Positions 16,300 to 25,637 of a stretch of 64,000 bases of DNA are shown here, piece after piece (position 1 is the stretch's first letter; every line of letters begins with the position of its first letter). The translations under genes and the position numbers were made by a program. The notes beneath the pieces were generated by a model. That model saw only the letters and a program-made list of their open reading frames with translations. It was not told the DNA's origin and did no database searches. Source of the DNA: Paraburkholderia nodosa DSM 21604 (GTDB lineage Bacteria > Pseudomonadota > Gammaproteobacteria > Burkholderiales > Burkholderiaceae); the NCBI RefSeq assembly GCF_000519185.1, contig NZ_JAFA01000012.1, forward strand, positions 79,063 through 143,062, written 5' to 3'.

Positions 16300-16842
16300 A
16301 TGGACCTGACGAGCCGCGAACTCGCGTTGATCGCCGACGTCTTCAAGCTGCTGGCCGACCATATCTTGCCCGAGGGCGCCTTGCGTCTCGAGGTGGGGCG
16401 GCGCCTGCTCGAACTGCTGCGCGCCGATGGCCTGCATGCGGGCGCGGACTTGTTCGTCTGGTCGGGCGAAGAGAATCTCGAACATCTGCGCATTCGGCGC
16501 GGCAAGCGGCGCGAGCATTGCTCCGCTCGGGAACGGGTGCTGTTCGATCTGGTGCGCCCGGCTTTCATCGCTGCGCTGGCGCGCTCGCGCGCGCAGACGG
16601 CGCACGTTCAGCCGCCGCCAACCGACACCTCCACTGCGGATAACGAAGCAATCAGCCGCCTGACGCGGCGCGAGCGCGACGTGGTCGCGCTCGTGGTGGA
16701 AGGGCTGCTCGACAAGGAGATTGCCGAGCGGCTAGGCATTTCCTACACGACCGTGCGCACCCATCTCGATCGTTCGTTTCAGAAACTCGGCGTCAGCAAC
16801 CGCTCGCGCCTCGCGCGGCTCGTGCAGGAGACGCCGCGCTGA
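16300..16842 (+). CDS. LuxR-family transcriptional regulator (GerE HTH), short sensor part
   Basis: 180 residues from ATG 16300. The C-terminal 60 residues form a clear GerE HTH (L-T-R-R-E-R-D-V-V-A-L-V... K-E-I-A-E-R-L-G-I-S-Y-T-T-V-R-T-H). The N-terminal 100 residues are helical and match no receiver, PAS, GAF or autoinducer domain I recognise. Convergent with the DUF2783/monooxygenase pair, so a regulator of that unit is plausible; the shared motif upstream of both supports this. Confidence 0.82.
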   Translation: MDLTSRELALIADVFKLLADHILPEGALRLEVGRRLLELLRADGLHAGADLFVWSGEENLEHLRIRRGKRREHCSARERVLFDLVRPAFIAALARSRAQTAHVQPPPTDTSTADNEAISRLTRRERDVVALVVEGLLDKEIAERLGISYTTVRTHLDRSFQKLGVSNRSRLARLVQETPR

Positions 16843-16860
16843 GGCGCGCCGCGTCTCCCC

Positions 16861-17052
16861 TTATTCCGGCACGGCTGCCGAAACGTTCTTGCCTGCGGCG
16901 TCGATCAACCCGAGGCAGGTTTGCGCGTTGCCGATCCGCTCGATCGCGAGCAGCGCGAAGCGCGCGAGAAAGAGCGGGCCGTTGGCTTCGCCCAGATTGG
17001 TCATGGTCTTGCACAGCTGCGTGTAGACGGTGTCGAGTTCGCTGTCGGTCAT
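16861..17052 (-). CDS. DUF2783 small protein linked to flavin monooxygenases
   Basis: 63 residues from ATG 17052, which has a GGAGA site; an ATG at 17064 is also possible. Sequence (D-S-E-L-D-T-V-Y-T-Q-L-C, then N-G-P-L-F-L-A-R-F-A-L-L, then A-Q-T-C-L-G-L-I-D-A-A) fits the DUF2783 family, typically found next to FAD-dependent aromatic monooxygenases. Role unknown; a helper or stabilising subunit is a reasonable guess. It follows the monooxygenase gene by 34 nt on the same strand. Confidence 0.8.
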   Translation of the reverse strand: MTDSELDTVYTQLCKTMTNLGEANGPLFLARFALLAIERIGNAQTCLGLIDAAGKNVSAAVPE

Positions 17053-17086
17053 GGCTTTCTCCATCTGTCCTTATTTGCGCCCGTGC

Positions 17087-18790
17087 TCAAGCGCACAGCG
17101 CGTGGTCGAGGGCGGCGAGCGCCTGCGCGGCGACGCTGCCGGCTTCGCCGTGCCAGCGGCCGAGCACGTGGCCGTCCGGGCGCACGAGGTAGAGCGCGCC
17201 GGGCTGGGCGCCGTACATCGGGAACAGGCGTCCCGTTCGATCCCAGCCGCTGCGGCGCGATGCGTCGGCGGGCTGGCGCCGCGCCAGCGGCACCAGCGCG
17301 AACGGCAGCGCGCGCGCGGCCAGCTTCGTGTCTAGCGTGGCAAGCGGGGCGGGCGTTGCGCCATCCTCGCTGAAGTAGAACGCCGTGAAGCCTGGCGCGA
17401 GCAGGTCGGTCACGTGGCCTTCGCGCGCGCCTGCCTGATCGACGATCGTGAGCGGGCATTCGGGCAGCACCGTGCCCGGCGCCGGGCCGTTCGCGAATGC
17501 GTCGCAGGCCGCGTTGAGCGGCGAGGCCGTGTAGGCGATGGCCGAAGTCTGGCGCGGATTGATCAGCGAGCGCACGGTGGCGTGCTCGCGCGCGAGGCTC
17601 AACACGGCCGTGCGCATCAGATCGAAGGCGAACGATGGCGGCGCCATGAACTCCGTGCTCTTGGTGCCGTAGCTCAAGTTTTCGTGCGCGGCGTAGACGC
17701 GCTCGTCGGAGTAGCTGTCGAGCAGCGCGTCGCTCGCGAGACCCTTCACGACATACGCGAGTTTCCACGCGAGGTTGTCGGCGTCGTCGATGCCCGAGTT
17801 CGCGCCGCGCACGCCGAAGATCGGCACGAGGTGCGCGGCGTCGCCCGCGAACAGCACGCGGCCGTGGCGATAGCGCTCGAGCGTGAGCGCGTTGGCCTTG
17901 TAGATCGTGATCCAGACCGGCGACCACGATGCTGTCTCGCCCATCATGTCGAGCAGGCTCTGCACGCGCGGCATGACGTTTTCGGGCTTGATCGCTTCGT
18001 CGGCGTCCTCGCCGTCGCGCACCTGATAGTCGATGCGCCATACGTTGTCGGGCTGCTTGTGGACGAGCACGGTCGAGCCGGGATTCGACGCCGGGTCGAA
18101 ATACGCGAGCCGCTCCGTGGGCCGCGCGCTGTCGAGCAGGATGTCGACGATCACGTAACGGCCCTCATAGCTCGTGCCCTGAAGCTTCAGGCCGAGCGAC
18201 TCGCGCACCGTGCTGCGGCCGCCGTCGGCGGCGATGAGCCAGTCGGTCTGCGCGGTGTAGTCGCCTGCGGGCGTGGAGAGCGAGAGCGTGGCGCCATGCG
18301 CGTCGTCCCGCAGGGTTGTCACTTTCGTGCACCAGCGAATGTCGATGAGATCGGCGTGCCGCTCCGCCGCGTCGAGCAGGAACTGCTCGATGTGGTACTG
18401 CGCGAGGTTGATCATCGGCGGCAGCTTCTGGTTTTCGTCCTGCGGCATCGTGAAGTGCAGCACTTCGTCGTTGCGATAGAAGCTGCGCCCGCCGGTCCAC
18501 GGCAGGCCTTTGGCGAGGAAGCCGTCGAGCGCGCCGAGGCGCTCGACGATTTCAAGGCTGCGGCGCGAGATGCAGATCGCGCGGCTGCCGTAGCAGACCG
18601 ATTCGTCGGCTTCGATCAGCACCGAGCGCACGCCGTGCTTCGCGAGGCCGAGCGCGATGGCGAGGCCCACTGGACCGCCGCCGACGATCGTCACGGCGTG
18701 GCGTCGCGTTTCGTGGCCGCCTTCGAGTTCGGGCAGGCGGGCGGCGTACTGCTTCGCCTCGAACGGATAGGGTTTGAATCCGGCGCTCAT
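17087..18790 (-). CDS. FAD-dependent aromatic-ring monooxygenase (class A flavoprotein)
   Basis: 567 residues. N-terminal FAD dinucleotide fold V-G-G-G-P-V-G (about 32-38), the D-G motif A-A-D-G-G-R-S-T-V-R, and the second FAD motif R-V-L-F-A-G-D-A-A-H-L-V-P-I-F-G define the PHBH/phenol hydroxylase class. A C-terminal thioredoxin-like domain (about 430-565) matches the MhpA/phenol hydroxylase subgroup. These NAD(P)H-dependent enzymes hydroxylate phenolic substrates; the substrate is not deducible. Start 18790 was chosen because the upstream extension lies over the promoter motif. Co-oriented with DUF2783 and downstream of a LuxR-type gene. Confidence 0.9.
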   Translation of the reverse strand: MSAGFKPYPFEAKQYAARLPELEGGHETRRHAVTIVGGGPVGLAIALGLAKHGVRSVLIEADESVCYGSRAICISRRSLEIVERLGALDGFLAKGLPWTGGRSFYRNDEVLHFTMPQDENQKLPPMINLAQYHIEQFLLDAAERHADLIDIRWCTKVTTLRDDAHGATLSLSTPAGDYTAQTDWLIAADGGRSTVRESLGLKLQGTSYEGRYVIVDILLDSARPTERLAYFDPASNPGSTVLVHKQPDNVWRIDYQVRDGEDADEAIKPENVMPRVQSLLDMMGETASWSPVWITIYKANALTLERYRHGRVLFAGDAAHLVPIFGVRGANSGIDDADNLAWKLAYVVKGLASDALLDSYSDERVYAAHENLSYGTKSTEFMAPPSFAFDLMRTAVLSLAREHATVRSLINPRQTSAIAYTASPLNAACDAFANGPAPGTVLPECPLTIVDQAGAREGHVTDLLAPGFTAFYFSEDGATPAPLATLDTKLAARALPFALVPLARRQPADASRRSGWDRTGRLFPMYGAQPGALYLVRPDGHVLGRWHGEAGSVAAQALAALDHALCA

Positions 18791-18863
18791 GGGGAATGCG
18801 TCTCCGATACGTAAGTCTTGTGCTTGCCGGCTTGCCCCGAGCGGGGGCGCTGGCGATGAAGTC

Positions 18864-18906
18864 AGTATGGAGCGCGAGGCGCGGCCCGCTGTCCTCAATT
18901 TGGGTA
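18864..18906 (-). promoter_or_regulatory. Operator-like motif and -10 upstream of the monooxygenase
   Basis: On the minus strand TACCCAAATTGAGGA (18906-18892) is followed after exactly 22 bp by CATACT (18869-18864). The motif matches TCCTCAAATTTGGGGA at 16061 in core (CCTCAA-TTTGGG) and spacing; a start near 18857 puts it at about -42. Proposed binding site for one of the two LuxR-type regulators. Confidence 0.5.
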
Positions 18907-18976
18907 CAGGGGGCTTACGGGGGGAGATGAGCGGGAGTTGCGCACGCCTACGTCTTCGCGCGCTTGCAGCGGGTGT

Positions 18977-19795
18977 TTAGCCCTGATCCGTCGCCAGACA
19001 AAGCGCGAAAAGCTGCCGCTGGCTCGAAATGCCCAGCCGCTGATACGCGCGTTTCTGATACGTCACCACACTGCTGGGCTTCACGCCCATGCACTCGGCG
19101 ATTTCAACCGCGCTGCGTCCTTCGAGCACGCCGCGCAGGGCGTCGAGTTCGCGTTTGGACAGCGTGGGGCAGAGTCCGCGCAGGCGCGCGAGCATCATCT
19201 GAGGAATGCCGAGCTGGCTCTGGCCGCGAATCGTGTAGTGATGCCGCGCCGACTCGCCGATCAGCGGCGCGAGCGATTCGACCAGCTCCACTTCGCCCGG
19301 CTGAAAATTCCCGGCGTCGCTTTCGCGGTACAGGTTTACGGAGAGCCAGATGTCGGCGGCCGGCTGCAGCAGCAGCGAGAGCCGGTCGGACACGTTGGGC
19401 GTGGCGTAACACGCGGTGCGGTAACCGTCGTGCGCGATGTCCGCGCTGCTTTGCCAGTGCAGCACGAGCGACGAGCCGGGCTTGTCGGTCGAGCCGCCGG
19501 TGACGATCTGCTGATTGCCGTCGAGCGCGTAGAAGAGGCGCGCGTAGGTATCGGCGACGTCGCGCAGAAAGCGTCCGCCGCGATGATCGGCCACGGAAAC
19601 CGTGCGCGGCCGGTTGCCGAATTCGTAGGCGAACACGGTGCACTGCGTGACCGAAGTCGCCGGGCCGAGCATGTTCAGCACTTCGGCGGCGAGCGCATTG
19701 GCGTCGTCGCGGCCAATGGCCGAAACGAGGCTGGTGACGCGCGAGAGGTCGAATTGACCTGCCTGCCTCGGTCGATCGAGATGCCAGTAACGCAT
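18977..19795 (-). CDS. LuxR-family transcriptional regulator
   Basis: 272 residues from ATG 19795 (M-R-Y-W-H-L-D). The C-terminal GerE HTH is clear: T-L-S-K-R-E-L-D-A-L-R-G-V-L-E-G-R-S-A-V-E-I-A-E-C-M-G-V. The 200-residue N-terminal domain has no match that I recognise but is well structured and likely binds a ligand. It lies directly upstream of, and co-directional with, the monooxygenase, so it is the best candidate activator of that unit. Alternative starts at 19855 or 19984 have weak support. Confidence 0.8.
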   Translation of the reverse strand: MRYWHLDRPRQAGQFDLSRVTSLVSAIGRDDANALAAEVLNMLGPATSVTQCTVFAYEFGNRPRTVSVADHRGGRFLRDVADTYARLFYALDGNQQIVTGGSTDKPGSSLVLHWQSSADIAHDGYRTACYATPNVSDRLSLLLQPAADIWLSVNLYRESDAGNFQPGEVELVESLAPLIGESARHHYTIRGQSQLGIPQMMLARLRGLCPTLSKRELDALRGVLEGRSAVEIAECMGVKPSSVVTYQKRAYQRLGISSQRQLFALCLATDQG

Positions 19796-20025
19796 GTTTC
19801 TTGACGGAAAACGGCTGGGAATAGCAACTTTTACGAGATTAGCATCGTTTCGCATCGGCGCGAAAGCGCTAGCAGCGGGGCCGGATCGCCGCGCGCGATG
19901 CCACCATGAAGCCTGCGTCAACGAGAGCAAGGAATGGCACGTTGGGGTAATCTCCACCCTCGGCCGGCGCCGTATTCGCGCCATGTTTCCTTACCTGAAT
20001 ATTCCTGCGCGCAGGTTATCTCGAA

Positions 20026-21048
20026 ATGTTGACGCTCCCCACCGCGATTCCACCCGATTTCGGCGCCGGAGCGGTCTTTCTCAGCGTACTCGTCACGCAA
20101 CTGGGCGTGCCCGTGCCGGCCGCGCCGGTGTTGATTCTCGCGGGCACGATGGCGGCCAGCGGCGAGACATCCTACGGGAGCCTGCTGGCGGCGGCCGTGA
20201 TCGCCACGCTGCTCGCGGACTCGCTGTGGTTCGCCGCGGGCCGCAAGCGCGGGCGGCGTCTGCTCAACGGGCTCGTGCGCTTTTCGCTGTCGCTGGACAC
20301 GACGATCCGCATCGCGCGCAACGTATTCGAGCGCTATGGCGCGCCCATTCTCGCCGTGGCGAAGTTCGTGCCGGGGCTCGGCCTGATTTCCGCGCCCCTG
20401 CTCGGCACGACTACGGTGGCGGTGCACGTCTTCCTGCTGTGGGACACGGTTGGCGCGGCGTTGTGGGCGGGCACCTGGCTGCTCGGCGGCGCGGCGCTGC
20501 ATGCGGAAATCGTGCGATTCGCGGCGTTCGTGCGCGCGAACGGCATGACGATCTTCGACGTGCTCGCCGTGGCGGGCGTGCTGTTCCTCGCCTGGCGCTG
20601 GCTGCGGCGCATGCAGTTCCGCCACTGGCTGGCGACGCACCGCATTTCGCCCGATCAACTCGACGAGATGATGAAGTCGAGCGCGCCGCCCATCGTGCTC
20701 GACGCGCGTCCGCATGCCGTGCGCGAGAAGGAGGCCTACCGGATTCCCGGCGCGCGGCCGCTGAATCTCGAATCGAGCGAAGAACTCTCGCCCGAGCTGA
20801 TCGGGCGTCCAATCGTCGTGTACTGCGTGTGCCCGAACGAGGCGACGGCCAAGCGCATCGTCGATCAATTGCGCAACAAGCACATCTATCACGCGCACGC
20901 GCTCAAGGGCGGGCTCGACGCCTGGGAGCGCCACGGTTATCCGGTCGAGCCGCTGTCCAACGAGTTCCACGCGGCGCATGCCCATGCCGATGAACTCGAA
21001 GCGGGCGAGGAAGTGGAATACACCGTGCGGGCAAGCCTTTCCAAATAA
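20026..21048 (+). CDS. DedA-family membrane protein fused to a rhodanese domain
   Basis: 340 residues. Residues about 1-205 are a DedA/VTT (SNARE-associated) membrane domain with P-x-P-A-A-P in helix 1, G-R-K-R-G-R-R, and F-V-P-G-L-G-L-I-S-A-P. Residues about 220-320 are a rhodanese domain (V-L-D-A-R-P, R-I-P-G-A, then the active-site loop Y-C-V-C-P-N-E-A-T-A). DedA proteins support membrane homeostasis, including undecaprenyl-phosphate or lipid translocation; rhodaneses carry sulfane sulfur on Cys. The fused form is seen in related bacteria, but its function is not established. Monocistronic. Confidence 0.88.
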   Translation: MLTLPTAIPPDFGAGAVFLSVLVTQLGVPVPAAPVLILAGTMAASGETSYGSLLAAAVIATLLADSLWFAAGRKRGRRLLNGLVRFSLSLDTTIRIARNVFERYGAPILAVAKFVPGLGLISAPLLGTTTVAVHVFLLWDTVGAALWAGTWLLGGAALHAEIVRFAAFVRANGMTIFDVLAVAGVLFLAWRWLRRMQFRHWLATHRISPDQLDEMMKSSAPPIVLDARPHAVREKEAYRIPGARPLNLESSEELSPELIGRPIVVYCVCPNEATAKRIVDQLRNKHIYHAHALKGGLDAWERHGYPVEPLSNEFHAAHAHADELEAGEEVEYTVRASLSK

Positions 21049-21087
21049 CGGTAGTTTTGCCGCGCGTCGCCGGGCGCGCGGCGGGAC

Positions 21088-22515
21088 CTACGCGCGCTGC
21101 CGGCGCGAGCCGCCGCCCACGTTCTGTCCCGCGTCGCGCGCCATCTGCGCATAACCCCACACCGAAATCAGCGTGAGCACGCCGGCCCCGAGAAAGGCGA
21201 GCCGGAAGTCGTCGAGCGTGAACACATGGCCCGTGGTTTCGCCGTTGACGTTCGCGGCCACGCGCAGCGCGAGTGCGCCAAACGCAATGCCAAGGCCGAT
21301 GGTCATCTGCGCCGCGGCGCTCCAGAGCGTGCTGGCCGCGCTCATCTGCGGCTGCGCGACGTCGGCGTAGGCCAGTGTGGCGAGGGTGGAAAACTGCATC
21401 GAGCGCGCCATGCCGTAGACGAACACGACGATCAACACGATGGCGAGCGGCGTGCCGGGCGTGAGCAGGCCGCACGCGATCAACGAGACGCCCGCGACGC
21501 TGACGTCGACGACGGAAACCAGCCGGAAGCCCCAGCGTTCGAGAATGCGCGTCGTCAGCGCCTTCATGCCGAGATTGCCGAGCGCGCTCGCGAGCAGCAG
21601 CAGGCCGGACTTGAACGCCGACAGACCGAAGCCGATCTGGAACATCAGCGGCATCAGATACGGCGCCGCGCCGATGCCGATACGCGTGACCGAGCCGGTC
21701 ACGACCGTGATGGAAAAGGTCGGGATTTTCAGCGTGGAAACATCGACGAGCGGGTGCGGATGCCGTCTCGCATGCACGAACGCGACGACCCCGATCGCGA
21801 CGCCCGCCGCCACGAGCGCCACCGCGCGCCACGGATTCTGGCCGGCCTGGCTCGCGAGTTCCGCGCCGTAAAGGATGGCGGTGAGCGCGGCGCCGCTCAG
21901 CACGAGCCCCGCCACGTCGAGCGGCCGGCGCTGTTCGCCGCGCAGGTTCGGCACGATGGCGGCGATGGCCGCGAGCACGGCAATGCCGAACGGCACGTTC
22001 AGCAGAAAGATCCAGCGCCACGACGCATACGTCGTGATGAAACCGCCGATGGGCGGTCCCACCACGGGCGCGGCGATGGCGGGCCAGGTGATCGTCGAGA
22101 TCGCCTGCATCAGCTTGCTTTTCTCGGTGCTGCGCACGACGACCATGCGCCCGACCGGCACCATCATCGCGCCGCCAATGCCTTGCAGAATGCGCGCGGC
22201 CACGAACTCGTCGACGTTCTGCGAGATCCCGCACAGCACCGACGCCACCGTGAACGTGACCACGGCGCTGAAGAACACGGTGCGCGCGCCGCAGCGGTCC
22301 GCCACCCAGCCGCTGGCCGGAATGAAGATGGCGAGCGCGAGCATATAGGCGGTCACGCCAAGACTCAGGCTATTCGGGCCGATGCCGAACGAGCGCGCCA
22401 TTTGCGGCAGCGCCGTGGCGATGACGGTCGTGTCCAGGTACTCCATGAAGAATGTCGCGGCGACGAGGTACGGCAGCCAGCCGACGCCGGAGGAACGTTG
22501 CGCGGGCGCAGTCAT
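21088..22515 (-). CDS. MFS exporter, DHA2 (EmrB/QacA) family
   Basis: 475 residues from ATG 22515, about 14 membrane helices. Motifs: F-M-E-Y-L-D-T-T-V-I-A-T-A-L-P in helix 1, G-W-V-A-D-R-C-G-A-R (motif A) and A-P-V-V-G-P-P-I-G-G-F (motif C). It is closely similar in these blocks, including I-L-Q-G-I-G-G-A-M-M-V-P-V-G-R, to the exporter at 12686, so the two are paralogues. Convergent with the DedA gene and divergent from the aldo/keto reductase; no regulator adjacent. Confidence 0.9.
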   Translation of the reverse strand: MTAPAQRSSGVGWLPYLVAATFFMEYLDTTVIATALPQMARSFGIGPNSLSLGVTAYMLALAIFIPASGWVADRCGARTVFFSAVVTFTVASVLCGISQNVDEFVAARILQGIGGAMMVPVGRMVVVRSTEKSKLMQAISTITWPAIAAPVVGPPIGGFITTYASWRWIFLLNVPFGIAVLAAIAAIVPNLRGEQRRPLDVAGLVLSGAALTAILYGAELASQAGQNPWRAVALVAAGVAIGVVAFVHARRHPHPLVDVSTLKIPTFSITVVTGSVTRIGIGAAPYLMPLMFQIGFGLSAFKSGLLLLASALGNLGMKALTTRILERWGFRLVSVVDVSVAGVSLIACGLLTPGTPLAIVLIVVFVYGMARSMQFSTLATLAYADVAQPQMSAASTLWSAAAQMTIGLGIAFGALALRVAANVNGETTGHVFTLDDFRLAFLGAGVLTLISVWGYAQMARDAGQNVGGGSRRQRA

Positions 22516-22802
22516 TGCGCCTCCACGCGGAAGAGAGGAATCAATGTGATCTTGGTACGGAGCATGGGCGGGCAGTGGCGAGAGCGCCGATCGGAACAGT
22601 GCGGACCGGATAGTGAAGCACGAAGCGCGCGGCGAAAGGCGACAGTTTCCATTAGGCAAAAGCATCTGTACAGCCGCGCGGCGGTCCGCAGCGCTGCGAG
22701 TCCTTTGCCGTGAGACCTTCGCGGCAAGCCCGAATCGAAGCGCGTAGACTCGTCCGCTGTCGGCATCTCATCGTCAACCCCTTGATTAGTGGAGGATCGG
22801 AA

Positions 22803-23828
<1,026 letters not shown>

Positions 23829-23855
23829 CAGGTTGCTTCGCCCGGTGATGCTCGA

Positions 23856-24032
23856 TCAAGCCGCTTCGGTCTGGCGCAGGATCTGGGTCGCGCCCAGATG
23901 CAGCGCCAGCGCGAAGAACTCGCGCTCCGCGAGATTGAGGGTCTTCGCGGCGGCCATTGCGCGGTAATGATCTTCCGGGTGCAGGAACAACTTCACTTCG
24001 ACTTTCGACTGACGGTTCTGCGCGGACTCCAT
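23856..24032 (-). CDS. 58-residue small protein of unknown function
   Basis: Reads M-E-S-A-Q-N-R-Q-S-K-V-E-V-K-L-F-L-H-P-E and continues to ...L-R-Q-T-E-A-A. A strong AAGGAG site lies 8-9 nt before the ATG at 24032, codon third positions are GC-rich, and the pattern of charged and hydrophobic residues is protein-like. The V-E-V-K-L-F-L-H-P-E-D strand followed by a helix (D-H-Y-R-A-M-A-A-A-K) and a second helix (A-E-R-E-F-F-A-L-A-L-H-L-G) is reminiscent of small ribbon-helix-helix proteins, but this is only a fold impression. Convergent with the aldo/keto reductase. Confidence 0.6.
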   Translation of the reverse strand: MESAQNRQSKVEVKLFLHPEDHYRAMAAAKTLNLAEREFFALALHLGATQILRQTEAA

Positions 24033-24588
24033 GGATGCTTCTCCTTCGGTAACCGGGCGCTCGGCCCGTGACGGGTGCGAAGCCCATTACCGGGCGTCCA
24101 TACGCGCAAAGGCGCGCGCCGTTTGCCGCGATGCGAGCGGCGGCATGAAAACGGCGATGACGCGGAGTGGGCTTTTCAAGTTCGCCTGCAGCGGCGCGTG
24201 CGCGACGGCAGGACACGCGCGCTGAACTAGCGAAGCGTGGGACGACGCAATGCGCCGGTAGTGCGGTTGAAGCCGGGATGAGACAGGTGATGCGACGGCG
24301 GGGCAACTTGCTGCATAGCGACCAACCTCCCGATTTTTTCTTCTTGTGCGGCAGGGCGCCGCATGTAGTACGGGCCAGAGTGTAGTCGGGTTTTGTCCCA
24401 GGGTAAACCCCTAATTCGAAAAGAATTATTGCATGGATTGAGAAAATCGCGCGGCAAGACCCGAAATGCGGCGTGGACGCACTTCAAATTATGCGGAATG
24501 AATAAGGGGGAATGGGGCGGCGTGAACCGCCGCCCCGGCGCTGGCCTGCAAGCCAGCGTGAAGGCGTGAGCGCGTCAGCGCCCGGCCA
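24033..24588. other. 556-nt gap downstream of carbonic anhydrase
   Basis: No supported gene on either strand. The right end holds two hairpins after the carbonic anhydrase gene; the 24390-24500 stretch is AT-rich without clear promoter boxes. Confidence 0.4.
24514..24558 (-). terminator. Double hairpin after the carbonic anhydrase gene
   Basis: On the minus strand, CGCTGGC/GCCAGCG (24558-24539) is followed by GGGGCGGCG/CGCCGCCCC (24536-24514, perfect 9-bp stem). Only a weak U-rich tail follows, so termination efficiency is uncertain. Confidence 0.5.
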
Positions 24589-25290
24589 TTATTCTTCGAG
24601 GCGCTTGCGCAGGCGCGCACGCGCTTCGCCGAGCGACAGGAACTTGCCGTGTGCTTCGTCCAGCACGGTGACCTTGCCGTGGCCGATGTCATAGACCCAG
24701 CCCTGCAGTTCGAGCTGGCCCTGGGCCACGCGCGCCGCCACGGCGGGGTGCGTGCGCAGGTGCGTGAGTTGCAGGCGGACGTTTTCTTCCACGAGCGCCT
24801 GAACGACCTGGTCGTCGTCCAGACCGCGGGTCTTGACCACGCTGCGCGCGGCTTCCGCGTTGCGCAGCCACGCCTGAACGGTGGGCATGTCGGCGGTGGC
24901 TTCCGCGCCCGAAGCGAGCCCCTTCATCGCGCCGCAATCGGTATGGCCGCACAGCACGATCTGCTTCACGTTGAGCTCGAGCACCGCGAACTCCACGACG
25001 GCCGAAACGCCGCCGAGCATTTCGCCATACGCCGGCACGATATTGCCGATGTTGCGGCAAACGAACAGATCACCGGGCTTGGCCTGCGTGATCATTTCCG
25101 GCGAAACGCGCGAGTCGGCACAGGTGATGAAGAGCGTGTGCGGCGCCTGGCTGTGGGCGAGGCTGTGGAACAGCTCCTTGTTGCCCGGGAAAACGTGATG
25201 AGTGAATTCGTCCACGCCGTCGAGCAGGTGTAACAGGTCGCAGCCGCACGACTCGGAGTGACCGTCGTGCGGGTGGGTGTTGTCTGGCAT
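24589..25290 (-). CDS. can: Beta-class carbonic anhydrase
   Basis: 233 residues from ATG 25290 (an in-frame ATG at 25311 is possible). Zinc site and catalytic dyad: Cys in I-T-C-A-D-S-R with the Asp-Arg pair, and His and Cys in C-G-H-T-D-C-G-A-M. The N-terminus carries an unusual His/Cys-rich segment (H-P-H-D-G-H-S-E-S-C-G-C), which could be an extra metal-binding tail. Interconverts CO2 and bicarbonate in the cytoplasm. Monocistronic. Confidence 0.94.
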   Translation of the reverse strand: MPDNTHPHDGHSESCGCDLLHLLDGVDEFTHHVFPGNKELFHSLAHSQAPHTLFITCADSRVSPEMITQAKPGDLFVCRNIGNIVPAYGEMLGGVSAVVEFAVLELNVKQIVLCGHTDCGAMKGLASGAEATADMPTVQAWLRNAEAARSVVKTRGLDDDQVVQALVEENVRLQLTHLRTHPAVAARVAQGQLELQGWVYDIGHGKVTVLDEAHGKFLSLGEARARLRKRLEE

Positions 25291-25637
25291 GGATGTTTCT
25301 CTCTTTATCATGAATCGACACTATCGAATGGCAACAGCGGGAGTTTACGCTGAGCCGACCCCTGGCGGATCGGAAACTTCGCGTCACGTTGCCCTGGACA
25401 ACCGTTTTCCCGGTACTCAATCGTCGAACCGGCAGGATGTGTCGATAAACCGGCCGAAAAGACAGCTAACTACGGGAAAGCGGGCTGCTGCGAGGGCGCT
25501 GACGCGTCGTGCGTTTGCGTTCGAAGAGAGATTTTCTCACGCCGGGCGTCGTTGGCACACCCGGGGTGTCGCCGGTGGTGTCGGGATCATGAGGAGGGGT
25601 GAGGGGTGAGGCGTGACCGACCAGTCGGTCGGTGCGC
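25291..25637. other. 347-nt gap with TetR-like palindrome
   Basis: No gene. Upstream region of the carbonic anhydrase (left part) and the 3' flank of the ABC operon (right part). Contains the palindrome described at 25615-25630. Confidence 0.4.
25615..25630. promoter_or_regulatory. TetR-type palindrome without adjacent regulator
   Basis: GACCGACCAGTCGGTC is a 7-2-7 inverted repeat closely resembling operators of TetR/NemR-class repressors (ACCGAC-N2-GTCGGT). It lies 8 nt downstream of the ABC ATPase stop codon and over 300 nt upstream of the carbonic anhydrase. No TetR gene is in the window. It could equally be a structural 3' hairpin. Confidence 0.35.
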
